A stretch of DNA of 64,000 bases from Bradyrhizobium sp. SZCCT0148 (GTDB lineage Bacteria; Pseudomonadota; Alphaproteobacteria; Rhizobiales; Xanthobacteraceae): positions 1 through 64,000 of the forward strand of contig NZ_JAFCKT010000010.1 of assembly GCF_018129985.1 (NCBI RefSeq). The letters run 5' to 3'. Shown piece after piece: positions 54,584 to 63,827 of the stretch. The notes below the pieces were generated by a model. That model did not search any database and was not told the DNA's origin. It saw nothing but the letters and a program-made list of their open reading frames with translations. The first letter of the stretch is position 1; the number at the start of each line of letters is the position of its first letter. The position numbers and the translations under genes were made by a program.

Positions 54584-54706
54584 CTGCATCTAGTGGCTTG
54601 GGGCCCCGCTCCGGCCCGTGATCCGCCGCCGTGTCGGGAAACGGGTGGGTGCGGCGGCCCTTTGCGCCGGATACTGGCGCCAACCCGACATTGCAGAAAA
54701 TGAGCC

Positions 54707-55951
54707 ATGTCAAAGCCGCCTCGCCTCCCCGACACGTTTAACCGCCTCGCCTGGTCCAACCTCGCGGCCCAGTCGGCCGAGCAGATCGCATTGGCCGCGG
54801 CCCCGATCGTCGCCGTGCTCACGCTCGGGGTCGCGGAAGGCCAGACTGGTCTGTTGCAGACCGCGCTGACCCTGCCCTTCGTGCTGTTCGCAATTCCGGC
54901 CGGCCTGCTCGCCGACCGCATCGCGCGGCGCTCGCTGATGGCCGGCGCCGAGGCGCTGCGGGCTGTGGCCCTAGGGACAATCGTGCTGCTGCTCGCGCTC
55001 GACGCGCTCAATCTTCCGCTGCTGGCGCTGCTCGGCTTCGCAGCCGTGTGCGGCACCGTCGTCTACAGCGTGGCCGCTCCGGCGCTGGTGCCCTCCCTGG
55101 TGAGCTCCGATCTCCTGCCGGCGGCGAATGCCCGCATCGAGCTCGCGCGCACCGTCGCCTTTGCCAGCGGCCCTGCCCTTGGCGGCGCACTGGTGGGCTG
55201 GTGGGGCGCGAGCCCGGCCTTCGGCTTTGCCGCGGCGCTCTCGGCCGTCGCTGTCGTGCTGCTGTCCGGCATCTACGAACCCGCACGCGCGCCCGCCCCG
55301 CGGCGCCATCCGTCGCAGGACATCCGCGAGGGCGCGGCGTTCGTGTTTCACCATAAGCTGCTGCGGCCGGTGTTCATCACCCAGTTCATCTTCAACACCG
55401 GCTGGTTCCTGCAGATCGCGGTGTTCGTGCCCTATGCCGTTCGCCATCTCGGTCTCACCGCCGCCGGAATCGGCACGGTGCTGACCATGTACGGCGTCGG
55501 CATGGTGATCGGCGCGCTGCTTGCCACCCGCGTGATGCGGCGCATCGCCTTCGGCACCGTGGTCGGCCTCGGCCCGGTTACCGGCTTCGTTGCGGCGGTG
55601 GTGATGGCGCTGACGGTGCTGGTCCCCTCGCCCTTTCTCGCCGCGCTGAGCTTCTTCCTGCTCGGCGTCGGACCGATCCTGTGGGTGATCTCGACCACGA
55701 CGCTGCGCCAGTCGGTGACGCCGCCGCGCCTGCTCGGCCGCGTCTCCGCCATCAACATCATGAGCTACGGCGCCCGCCCGCTCGGCTCGGCGCTGGGCGC
55801 CATCGTCGGCGGCCTCTGGAGCGCGGAAGTGTGCCTCTACCTCGCAGCCGCCGTGTTCGGCCTGCAGGCGTTGGTGATCTGGCTGTCGCCGGCGGTGGCG
55901 CTGGATCGGCAGCCGGGCATGGTGGGCGACGAGGTTGCGGCGCGGTGCTGA
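54707..55951 (+). CDS. MFS transporter (EntS-like)
   Basis: A 414-residue major facilitator with about 12 hydrophobic helices. FAIPAGLLADRIARRSLMAGAEALRAV is the loop 2-3 motif with D-R-x-x-R-R. Residues 150-170 (FASGPALGGALVGWWG) and the wide central loop (about 195-215) match the MFS_3/EntS subgroup of siderophore or drug exporters. It is divergent from mntH. The substrate cannot be told from sequence. Confidence 0.88.
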   Translation: MSKPPRLPDTFNRLAWSNLAAQSAEQIALAAAPIVAVLTLGVAEGQTGLLQTALTLPFVLFAIPAGLLADRIARRSLMAGAEALRAVALGTIVLLLALDALNLPLLALLGFAAVCGTVVYSVAAPALVPSLVSSDLLPAANARIELARTVAFASGPALGGALVGWWGASPAFGFAAALSAVAVVLLSGIYEPARAPAPRRHPSQDIREGAAFVFHHKLLRPVFITQFIFNTGWFLQIAVFVPYAVRHLGLTAAGIGTVLTMYGVGMVIGALLATRVMRRIAFGTVVGLGPVTGFVAAVVMALTVLVPSPFLAALSFFLLGVGPILWVISTTTLRQSVTPPRLLGRVSAINIMSYGARPLGSALGAIVGGLWSAEVCLYLAAAVFGLQALVIWLSPAVALDRQPGMVGDEVAARC

Positions 55952-55958
55952 CCACAAC

Positions 55959-56045
55959 CGTCATTGCGAGGCGCGCAGCGACGAAGCAATCCAGGATTTT
56001 TCCGCTGGGACAGCCTGGATTGCTGCGCTTCACTCACGATGACAG
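55959..56045. repeat. Dispersed palindromic repeat between convergent genes
   Basis: CGTCATTGCGAG at the left and GATGACAG at the right bound an inverted structure. Its core pair is AATCCAGG (55988-55995) with CCTGGATT (56014-56021), flanked by GCAGCGACGAAGC against TGCTGCGCTTC. This is a well-known Bradyrhizobium-type extragenic repeat and may act as a bidirectional terminator here. Confidence 0.8.
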
Positions 56046-56065
56046 CGTACGTGGAAACAGCCGGG

Positions 56066-57325
56066 CTAGTTCGCCAGATACCGCTCGTAGCTGCCCGTCA
56101 CCGGCTCGCTGGCGTCGACTTCGGGATCGAGCGTGTAGAGATCCTGCGCCCGGCCGATGCCGCGCAGGGCGTAGCGGCCGGTGGAGACGAGATAGCGTCG
56201 CCCGGCGGCATCGAGGCCCTGATAAAATTCGGATGAGGCCAGCAGCTCGCGGTCGACCGAGCGGCTCATCGAGGCGATGCGGCTGACCTCGTTCACCGTC
56301 GGGCCGACCACGGTGAAGTCGAGCCGGTCCTCGCTGCCGATATTGCCGTAGAAGACCTCGCCGACATGCAGGCCGATATAGGCCGAGGTGGTGGGACGGC
56401 CAGCGGCCTCGCGCCGCTTGTTCAGCGCCGCGATGTTCTTGCGGAACAGATGTTCGGCGCGCAGCGCCGCGCGGCGCGCATCCGCCATGTCCTCGCCCCA
56501 GAACATCGCGAGCACGCCGTCGCCGATCAGCTTGAGCACGTCGCCGCCGGCCTCGTGGATCGGGTCGATGACGGCCTGCGCGTAGTCGTTGAGGAACGGG
56601 ATGATCTCGTCGGGCGCGATACTCTCGCTGATCCCGGTCGAGCCGCGCAAATCCGAATACCACAGAACGGCATTGATACGCTCGGTGACGCCGCGCGAGA
56701 TGCGCCCGCGCAAGACCTGCTCGGAGGCGTCGCGGCCGAGATAGACGCGGCCGAGCGTGCGGGCGATGTCGACCTGCTGCGCCGACTTGATCGCGAGCCC
56801 CAGCACCGGCACGAGATCGCGCAAAGCCTCCAGCTCACTGTCGCTGAAGCCGCTATCGCGGCGCGTCGTCCAGCAGGAATAAAGGCAGTCCATCAGGCCG
56901 AGCGCGCCATTCTCGCCGAAGCGATGCACGAAGGCGAGATAGTGCTTGTGGCCTTTTTCGGCGAGCTCGCCGATCTGCGAAAAATCCAGCGACGGTGCGT
57001 CGGCGAGATCGATCACCATCTCGTCGTGGCCATTCTCCAGCATGTGGAAAAACACCGAGCGGCGCCAGCTTGCGGCAGCGTCGCCGTCGGCGGTCGAGCC
57101 GTATTCGAACGCGTCGCTCTCGTTGCTGGGACGGTCGCTCCAGCGGAAGCCGCGGCCCTCGTAGATCGGATGCAACGTGTCGATCACGACCAGCGCGCGC
57201 GACAGGTCGAGCCCTTCGGCGCAGCAGCGCTCGCAGAAGCCGCGGAGCAGCTCGATTTCGGGCAGGCCCGTGAGCCCCTGGCCGGTCAGCCAGTTCATCA
57301 GTGCAAGGCGCGAGGTCAATTGCAT
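56066..57325 (-). CDS. Class III adenylate/guanylate cyclase
   Basis: A 419-residue cyclase. The N-terminal 200 residues form a soluble sensor-like domain (RGFCERCCAEGLDLSRALVVIDTLHPIYEGRGFRW), common in rhizobial cyclases. The catalytic domain lies at about 215-390, with LWYSDLRGSTGISE and LIGDGVLAMFWGE (metal Asp residues) and GNIGSEDRLDFTVVG. It makes cAMP or cGMP in the cytosol. It is convergent with the MFS gene and separate from the larger cyclase at 49.5 kb. The signal it senses is unknown. Confidence 0.93.
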   Translation of the reverse strand: MQLTSRLALMNWLTGQGLTGLPEIELLRGFCERCCAEGLDLSRALVVIDTLHPIYEGRGFRWSDRPSNESDAFEYGSTADGDAAASWRRSVFFHMLENGHDEMVIDLADAPSLDFSQIGELAEKGHKHYLAFVHRFGENGALGLMDCLYSCWTTRRDSGFSDSELEALRDLVPVLGLAIKSAQQVDIARTLGRVYLGRDASEQVLRGRISRGVTERINAVLWYSDLRGSTGISESIAPDEIIPFLNDYAQAVIDPIHEAGGDVLKLIGDGVLAMFWGEDMADARRAALRAEHLFRKNIAALNKRREAAGRPTTSAYIGLHVGEVFYGNIGSEDRLDFTVVGPTVNEVSRIASMSRSVDRELLASSEFYQGLDAAGRRYLVSTGRYALRGIGRAQDLYTLDPEVDASEPVTGSYERYLAN

Positions 57326-57503
57326 GCGCCATTATGGCGTGCATTCGTGACGAGCGGAAGGCCACGCACGAACGTCATGCAACCAAAGGCGCCGTCTCAG
57401 TCTCCCGTCCGCGGCAGGCCAAACATGCCGCAGCCGCGGTTGACGCGCTGTCATTGCCGCTGCAAAGGGAACCGATGACATCGCCGACTAGAAATACGGC
57501 AAT

Positions 57504-58661
57504 ATGAGCCAGCGCCAGCTTCCGATCATCCTGGCGCTCGGCACCACGCAGACGCTGGCCTGGGCCTCCAGCTATTACCTGCCGGCGCTGATCGCCGATC
57601 CCATGGCGCGCGACCTCGGCGTCTCCTCCAACTGGATCTTCGGTGCGTTTTCGGCCTCGCTGGTGATCTCGGCGATGCTCGGCCCCCGCATCGGACGGCA
57701 GATCGATCTCGTCGGCGGCCGGCAGGTGCTGTCGGCCTCGAACCTGACGATCGCCGCCGGCCTCGCGCTGCTTGGCTTCGCGCATTCCGTTCCAGTGATG
57801 GTGTTCGCCTGGTTCGTGCTCGGCATCGGCATGGCGATGGGACTCTACGACGCCGCCTTCGCTGCGCTGGGGCGCATCTACGGCACCGAGGCGCGCAGGC
57901 CCATCACCGGCATCACGCTGATGGCGGGCTTCGCTTCCACCGTCGGCTGGCCGCTCACAGCCTGGGGCCTGTCGCATCTCGGCTGGCGCGAGACCTGCTT
58001 TGCGTGGGCCGCCGCCAACATCCTGATCGGCCTGCCGCTCAACTTCTTCATGCTGCCCTCGATCAAGGGCGCCAAACAGGCGGCGGCGACGGCCGAGAAG
58101 CCGCATCTGCCGCTCGACCGCACCATGGTCCTGCTGGCCTTCATCTTCGCGGCGGTCTGGACCGTCACCGGCGCCATGGCCGCGCATTTCCCGCGCATAC
58201 TGGAGACGACGGGGGCGACGCCCGCCGAAGCCATCGCGGCCGGTGCCTTGATCGGCCCGGCGCAAGTCGGGGCCCGCATGTTGGAGGCCGGCTTCCTCAG
58301 CCGCTTCCATCCGCTGTGGTCGACCCGGCTCGCGTGCCTCACCCACCCGATCGGCGCGGTGATCGTGGCAATCTTCGGCGGTGCCGCGGCGAGCGCGTTC
58401 GCGCTGTTCCACGGCTCGGGCAACGGCATATTGACGATCGCGCGCGGCACGCTGCCGCTGTCGATCTTCGGGCCGAAGGATTTCGGCTACCGTCTCGGCA
58501 TCATCGGCGCCCCCGCACGGATGGCGCAGGCGGTGGCGCCGCTGGCCTTCGGCCTGCTGATCGACGTCATGGGCGCCAAGGTGCTGATCGTCTCCTCCGC
58601 GCTCAGCCTCTCGGCGCTGGCGGCCCTGTTCCTGATCCGCACGAGCGCCCGGCCCGATTGA
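57504..58661 (+). CDS. MFS transporter
   Basis: A 385-residue, 12-helix major facilitator. The first helix is LALGTTQTLAWASSYYLPALI, and GRQIDLVGGRQVLSASNL is the loop 2-3 motif. Helices 4-5 contain GIGMAMGLYDAAFAALGRIYG and GWPLTAWGL. The family is common in rhizobia as single transporters of small organic molecules. The substrate is not known. It is followed 31 bases later by a small single-helix protein. Confidence 0.88.
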   Translation: MSQRQLPIILALGTTQTLAWASSYYLPALIADPMARDLGVSSNWIFGAFSASLVISAMLGPRIGRQIDLVGGRQVLSASNLTIAAGLALLGFAHSVPVMVFAWFVLGIGMAMGLYDAAFAALGRIYGTEARRPITGITLMAGFASTVGWPLTAWGLSHLGWRETCFAWAAANILIGLPLNFFMLPSIKGAKQAAATAEKPHLPLDRTMVLLAFIFAAVWTVTGAMAAHFPRILETTGATPAEAIAAGALIGPAQVGARMLEAGFLSRFHPLWSTRLACLTHPIGAVIVAIFGGAAASAFALFHGSGNGILTIARGTLPLSIFGPKDFGYRLGIIGAPARMAQAVAPLAFGLLIDVMGAKVLIVSSALSLSALAALFLIRTSARPD

Positions 58662-58692
58662 CCGCGCGACGGCTTTCGCGCACAAGCGGGTC

Positions 58693-58884
58693 ATGAGCCA
58701 AGACAACAGCCCGCCCCGCACATTCAAGGGACTCCTGCGCTGGGCGACCACGCCGCCGCAGGCCTGGGGCGTCTATCTCCTCGCCATCATCCTAGTGTGG
58801 CTGGTCTCGTTCTACGCCGGTACGCTGAAGCCGAAGAAGACGCCGGACGCGAGCCCGGCCACGGTGGCGGCACCGAAAAGCTGA
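58693..58884 (+). CDS. Small single-pass membrane protein
   Basis: A 63-residue protein with one hydrophobic helix (WGVYLLAIILVWLVSFYAG, residues 25-43) and a basic Pro-rich tail facing one side. It follows the MFS gene closely and may be co-transcribed. No family is recognised. Small membrane proteins of this kind sometimes modulate a neighbouring transporter. Confidence 0.6.
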   Translation: MSQDNSPPRTFKGLLRWATTPPQAWGVYLLAIILVWLVSFYAGTLKPKKTPDASPATVAAPKS

Positions 58885-58915
58885 ACTCCGCCCCGGCACT
58901 GGTCCCGTAACCCCG

Positions 58916-59893
58916 TCAATGCGGGCAGGTCTCGACCTCGACGGTGACATGGCTGAGGCCCTTCAATCCCGCGAGCCGCCGCTTGTAGATCGCCGGCTGC
59001 TTCGGCTTGTCCGACACCACCGAGAGCAGCACGGCGCAATGGCCGGGGCCGACCCGCCACAGATGCAGATCGGTGACGCGGTCGTCGCCGACCTCCATGC
59101 GTGCGCGGATCACCCGCTCCAGCTTCTCGTCGGCGCGCACGTCGAGCAGCACCGCGCCCGATGTCTTGACCAGGCCGAAGGCCCAGCTCGCGATCACCGC
59201 GCTGCCAATCAGGCCGACGGCCGGATCGGCCCAGGCCCATCCGGAGTACATCGCCACAGCCAGAGCCGCGATCGCGAGCACCGATGTCGCGGCATCCGCC
59301 ATGACGTGGACATAGGCGGCGCGAAGATTGTTGTCGTGATGATCGTGATGGTGGCCGCGATGATCGTGATCGTCATCATCATCGTGCGCGTGCGCGTGAC
59401 CGTGGCCATGATCATGGCCGTGATGATGGTGCTCGTGGCTGTCGCGCAGCAGCCACGCGCTGGCGAGATTGACACAGAGCCCGAGCACCGCCACCGCGAT
59501 CGCCTCGCCGTACACGATCGGCACCGGCGTGAACAGCCGCAGCACGCTCTCATAGGCGATCTCGACCGCGATCAGCCCGAGGATGATCGCACTGGCGAAG
59601 GCGGCGAGATCGCCGAACTTGCCGGTGCCGAAGGTGAAATGCGCATTCCCCAGATGCCGCCGCGCGAAGCGGTAGGCGAAGGCGGCGATGCCCAGCGCGG
59701 CCGCATGCGTGCCCATGTGCCAGCCGTCGGCGAGCAGCGCCATCGAGCCGAACAGCGAGCCGGCGACGATCTCGCCGACCATCATGACCAGAGTCAGGAC
59801 GACCACGAGCCAGGTGCGCCGCTCGTTCTCGTCGTGCTTGTCGCCGAGGAAGGCGTGGTCATGGGTCCACTGCTCGATGGAACGGGAATGCAT
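58916..59893 (-). CDS. dmeF: Cation diffusion facilitator (DmeF-like)
   Basis: A 325-residue CDF exporter. Six helices carry the metal sites LLADGWHMGTHAAAL and AYVHVMADAATSVLA (H/D pairs). A long His/Asp loop (HEHHHHGHDHGHGHAHAHDD and more, about 150-190) buffers metal. The C-terminal cytosolic domain ends in VTVEVETCPH. The family exports Co2+ and Ni2+ in rhizobia. No adjacent RcnR-type dmeR gene is present, unlike in Agrobacterium. Confidence 0.92.
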   Translation of the reverse strand: MHSRSIEQWTHDHAFLGDKHDENERRTWLVVVLTLVMMVGEIVAGSLFGSMALLADGWHMGTHAAALGIAAFAYRFARRHLGNAHFTFGTGKFGDLAAFASAIILGLIAVEIAYESVLRLFTPVPIVYGEAIAVAVLGLCVNLASAWLLRDSHEHHHHGHDHGHGHAHAHDDDDDHDHRGHHHDHHDNNLRAAYVHVMADAATSVLAIAALAVAMYSGWAWADPAVGLIGSAVIASWAFGLVKTSGAVLLDVRADEKLERVIRARMEVGDDRVTDLHLWRVGPGHCAVLLSVVSDKPKQPAIYKRRLAGLKGLSHVTVEVETCPH

Positions 59894-60085
59894 CGCAAAG
59901 TCTCCGGAATCTCGGTCTGCAACTCAATATAGGCCGGCAGGCACGGACTTCTAAGGCCCAATCGAGTAATGGATTGACAGTTCCGGATAGTTTCGCTGTA
60001 ATCGCGCCATGGGGATTTGAGCGATCTCCCCACGAGGCGACATGCCCAAGTATCGCGTCCCGTTTCGTTTATGCGAGGACGCATC

Positions 60086-60904
60086 ATGTCAACGTTTACG
60101 ACCATATCATCCGACAAACTGACCCGGCTGATCGGCACGGCGAACGCCCCGGTCCTGATCGACGTGCGCACGGACGAGGATTTTGCCGCCGACCCCAGGC
60201 TGATCCCCGGCTCCATCAAGCTCAGCCACAATAATGTCTCCGGCTGGGGCAGCGAGCTTTCCGGCCGCTCCGCCATTGTCGCCTGCCTTCGCGGCGCAAA
60301 GCTCGCGCAGGGCACGGCGGCCTGGCTGCGGCAGCTCGGCGTGCAGGCCGAGACGCTGGAGGGCGGCTTCGAAGGCTGGAAGGATGCCAAGCTGCCGCTG
60401 GTCGATGCATCGAAACTGCCGCCGCGCGATGCCAAAGGCCGCACCGTCTGGGTAACGCGGGCGCGGCCGAAGGTGGACCGTATCGCCTGCCCTTGGCTGA
60501 TCCGCCGCTTCGTCGATCCCAACGCGGTGTTCCTGTATGTGGCGCCGTCTGAGGTGGTCGCCGTCGGCGAGCGGTTCGGCGCGGCCCCCTTCGACATCGA
60601 GAACGTGTTCTGGAGTCACCGCGGCGAACTCTGCACCTTCGACGTCATGATCGAGGAGTTCGGGATCGCGACCCCGGCGTTGCTGCGGCTGGCAACGCTG
60701 GTGCGCGGCGCCGACACCGCGCGGCCGGATCTCGCGCCGGAGGCGCCCGGCCTGCTCGCAGCCTCGCTCGGGCTGTCGCGGATGTACGACGACGACATCG
60801 AACAGCTCGAAGCCGGCATGCTGCTCTACGACGCCTTCTACCGCTGGTGCCGCGACGCCACCGGCGAGACCCACAACTGGCCGACCAACAAAGTGAAGGC
60901 GTGA
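60086..60904 (+). CDS. Rhodanese-ChrB fusion, chromate resistance
   Basis: A 272-residue two-domain protein. Residues 1-110 are rhodanese-like, with IDVRTDEDF and a candidate active-site Cys in IVACLRGAKLA. Residues about 120-270 match the ChrB C-terminal domain: VTRARPKVDRIACPWLIRRFVDPNAVFLYVAP, FWSHRGELCTFDVMIEEFG. ChrB proteins sense chromate or act as reductase-like resistance factors. It overlaps chrA as TGATG, so they are coupled. GAGG precedes its ATG. Confidence 0.88.
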   Translation: MSTFTTISSDKLTRLIGTANAPVLIDVRTDEDFAADPRLIPGSIKLSHNNVSGWGSELSGRSAIVACLRGAKLAQGTAAWLRQLGVQAETLEGGFEGWKDAKLPLVDASKLPPRDAKGRTVWVTRARPKVDRIACPWLIRRFVDPNAVFLYVAPSEVVAVGERFGAAPFDIENVFWSHRGELCTFDVMIEEFGIATPALLRLATLVRGADTARPDLAPEAPGLLAASLGLSRMYDDDIEQLEAGMLLYDAFYRWCRDATGETHNWPTNKVKA

Positions 60905-62289
60905 TGGATACCCGCGTCGATCAAACGGGAGCTGATGCCGGTCACGGCATCAGCTTCAATGAAGCGTTTCGCGTCTGGCTTCGCGTCGCCTGCCTGAGCT
61001 TCGGCGGGCCCGCGGGCCAGATCGCGGTGATGCATCGCATCCTGGTCGAGGAGAAGAAGTGGATCTCTGAGGGCCGTTTCCTGCATGCGCTGAACTATTG
61101 CATGCTACTGCCGGGACCGGAGGCGCAACAGCTCGCCACCTATATCGGCTGGCTGATGCATCGCACTGCCGGCGGACTGATGGCGGGCGGGCTGTTCATC
61201 CTCCCCGGCATCGTCGCCATCATGGGCCTCAGCTATATCTACGCCGCCTTCGGGAATGTCAGCTTCGTCGAGGCGCTGTTCTTCGGGCTGAAGGCCGCCG
61301 TGCTCGCCATCGTCGTCGAGGCCGTGGTCCGCGTCGGCAAGCGCGCGCTCAAGAACCGCGTCATGATTGCGCTCGCCGCGATTGCCTTCGTCGCGATTTT
61401 CTTCTTCGCGGTCCCCTTCCCGATCATCATCATCGCCGCCGGTCTCATCGGCTATGCCGGCGCCATAAGCGGCCGGCCGGAATTCGCACCCGCCGGTCAC
61501 GGCCATGGCGGCGGCAACGCCGTGGTCGACAGCATGCTCGGCGACGCCGTGCCCGCTCATGTGCGTCCCGACACCGCGCGGACGATTCGCGTCGCCGCAT
61601 TGTGGCTGGCGCTCTGGCTGGTGCCGGTCGCCGCGTTGCTGCTCGCGCTCGGCCAGGGCAACGTGTTCAGCCAGATCGCCCTGTTCTTCTCGAAGATGTC
61701 GCTGGTAACTTTCGGCGGCGCCTATGCCGTGCTGGCCTATGTCGCCCAGCAGGCGGTCGAGCATTATCACTGGCTGAAGCCGCACGAGATGCTGGACGGG
61801 CTCGGCATGGCCGAGACCACGCCCGGTCCGCTGATCATGGTGCTGCAGTTCGTCGGCTTCATGGCCGCGTTCCGCGATCCCGGCGGCCTGTCGCCGATGC
61901 TGGCGGCGACCCTCGGCAGCCTGCTCGCGACCTGGGTCACCTTCACGCCCTGCTTCCTCTGGATCTTCGTCGGCGCGCCCTATATCGAGCGCCTGCGCGG
62001 CAACATTGGTTTGGCCGGCGCGCTGAGCGCCATTACCGCCGCGGTCGTCGGCGTCATCCTCAACCTCTCGATCTGGTTCGCCCTGCACACGCTGTTTCGC
62101 GAGACCGTGCCGGTGCACGCGTTTCCGCTGAACTTCGACAGGCCGGTGCCGGGAAGCGTCGATGTCCCGGCGATGCTGCTGGCGATCGCGGCGGCCACTG
62201 CGATCTTCCGGTTCAAGCTGGGCATGCTGACGGTGCTGGCGGCAAGCTGCGCGGCGGGCGTGGCGCTGCGGCTGGCGGGGCTGATCTAA
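60904..62289 (+). CDS. chrA: Chromate transporter ChrA
   Basis: A 461-residue long-chain (two-domain) CHR-family efflux protein. Each half has the family motif: FGGPAGQIAVMHRILVEEKKWI with LLPGPEAQQLATYIGW in the first, and FGGAYAVLAYVAQQAVEHY with ETTPGPLIMVLQFVGF in the second. About ten hydrophobic helices are present. It exports chromate driven by the membrane potential. A short His/Gly segment (HGHGGGN) separates the halves. Confidence 0.95.
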   Translation: MDTRVDQTGADAGHGISFNEAFRVWLRVACLSFGGPAGQIAVMHRILVEEKKWISEGRFLHALNYCMLLPGPEAQQLATYIGWLMHRTAGGLMAGGLFILPGIVAIMGLSYIYAAFGNVSFVEALFFGLKAAVLAIVVEAVVRVGKRALKNRVMIALAAIAFVAIFFFAVPFPIIIIAAGLIGYAGAISGRPEFAPAGHGHGGGNAVVDSMLGDAVPAHVRPDTARTIRVAALWLALWLVPVAALLLALGQGNVFSQIALFFSKMSLVTFGGAYAVLAYVAQQAVEHYHWLKPHEMLDGLGMAETTPGPLIMVLQFVGFMAAFRDPGGLSPMLAATLGSLLATWVTFTPCFLWIFVGAPYIERLRGNIGLAGALSAITAAVVGVILNLSIWFALHTLFRETVPVHAFPLNFDRPVPGSVDVPAMLLAIAAATAIFRFKLGMLTVLAASCAAGVALRLAGLI

Positions 62290-62419
62290 AGCATCGTCTG
62301 GAAAAGCGCAGCGGTTTTTCGGAAAGATGATCGCGTCCCGTTTGCTGGCGCAAAGTGCGGTTGAGAGGACGCGGACGTTGCCTATGCCGGTCAGCAATCA
62401 TCGCGGCAGCCGCGATGGT

Positions 62420-63610
62420 TCAGGCTGCTGCCACAACGGAGCTCAGCGGCACGTCCAGCGAATAAATGAAGCCGCTCGGTTCGTAGGCAAGCCCCACCTG
62501 ACCTGCCAGTTGCTGTCCGAGAGCCCCCATCATCCGGGTGCCGAAGCTCCGCCGCACCGGCGGCGCGACCGTGGGACCTCCCCTTTCCGTCCACACAAGG
62601 CGAAGTCTCTGCTTCGCGTCGTCGACTCCCCACGCCACTTCCACGCGGCCTGTGGGGACCGACAGCGCTCCGAATTTGGTCGTGTTCGTGCACAGCTCGT
62701 TCATCGTCATCGCAAGCGCGATGACAGCTACGGAGCTGATCCTGATGTCTGGTCCATTGAAATGAAAACGACGGTCGCCATGGCTGTCATAAGGTTCCGT
62801 CGCGCTGCTCAATGTGTGAGTGAGGCTTGCATCCGCCCAACTGACCTGCAGCAACAGATCGTGGGCTCGCCCCAATGCGAGCAGCCTTCCCTCCATGGCC
62901 TTCTGTCCGTGCTCGATACTCAGCGCTCCGCGGAAGCTTTGGGACGCGATGGCGCTGACCATGGCAAGCGTATTCTTGACGCGGTGATGAAGCTCGCCCA
63001 GGATCAGCTTCTGCAGTTTGTCGGCCGCGGTTCGCTGCTCGGCGTCGATCCCGGCTTGGACCATGAGTGCCCGGGCGTCTATCTCGGCCTGTTCGAGCAG
63101 CAGGCGGAGACTGTCGTTTTCGGCCGACAGAATGGTCTCGTGTGTTGATCGGGTTGAAGGATCGGCCATTTGCGTCGGCTGAGCCGCCTCACCGGCCATC
63201 CAATCGGTAGCAGACGGAATGATCTGCAGCGCCCCTGCACCGATCATCGCCTGCAACTCAGTGACCATTTGCTCGACACCAAGCGGCTTGCCGAAGAAGC
63301 GGCTGTTGGCTGGCCTCTCTTCCTCGGACGGCTTCACTTGACCGGAAACCAAGATGATCTTGATCGATGGCCAGCGTTCGCACACCGCATGAGCGAGCTT
63401 CAGGCCGTCGATGCTGCCAGGCATTTGTATGTCGGTGAGAAGCAACGAAATATCCGAGCGGGATTCGAGGACCGAGATCGCCTCGTCGGCATTGACGGCC
63501 TCGACGGGGCAGAAGCCGGCGTCTTCCACGATATCGACGGCACGCATGCGCAGGATCATCTCGTCTTCCACGACCAGAACGTTTGGCACCTGAGTAGGAT
63601 TTGTAGACAT
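62420..63610 (-). CDS. Receiver-HWE histidine kinase
   Basis: A 396-residue protein with an N-terminal receiver domain (VLVVEDE, phosphorylated Asp at 60 in LLLTDIQMPG, then LVSGQ) and a C-terminal HWE-type kinase. The H-box is GELHHRVKNTLAMVSAIASQSF near 208, the N-box MNELCTNTTKFGALS and the W-x-E motif LVWTERGGP. A short coiled coil links them. Such reversed-order fusions feed general stress or light signalling in alphaproteobacteria. No partner sensor is adjacent. Confidence 0.92.
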   Translation of the reverse strand: MSTNPTQVPNVLVVEDEMILRMRAVDIVEDAGFCPVEAVNADEAISVLESRSDISLLLTDIQMPGSIDGLKLAHAVCERWPSIKIILVSGQVKPSEEERPANSRFFGKPLGVEQMVTELQAMIGAGALQIIPSATDWMAGEAAQPTQMADPSTRSTHETILSAENDSLRLLLEQAEIDARALMVQAGIDAEQRTAADKLQKLILGELHHRVKNTLAMVSAIASQSFRGALSIEHGQKAMEGRLLALGRAHDLLLQVSWADASLTHTLSSATEPYDSHGDRRFHFNGPDIRISSVAVIALAMTMNELCTNTTKFGALSVPTGRVEVAWGVDDAKQRLRLVWTERGGPTVAPPVRRSFGTRMMGALGQQLAGQVGLAYEPSGFIYSLDVPLSSVVAAA

Positions 63611-63827
63611 GGCAATATCTCTCTATTTCATGGCGGCCGACGCGGTGCCGACGGAGAGCCCTGATTGCCCGTCGGCCATCGGCTGGAAACGCTGCCCACT
63701 GCTTCGCTTTGGAAAACGATGGCGCGCCGGTCCGAAGCGCAGCAACGCATCTCGACACGATCACCGGCGTCCTGACGGGCTGGACGCCGAAAAGCTCGCC
63801 GCCTCGCGGCAAGGCTCGGAGAAGGAA

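Noticed and set aside
63258..63812. A 184-codon minus-strand frame overlapping the start of the kinase gene
   Set aside because: It overlaps the clear receiver domain in another frame and has Arg-rich shadow composition.
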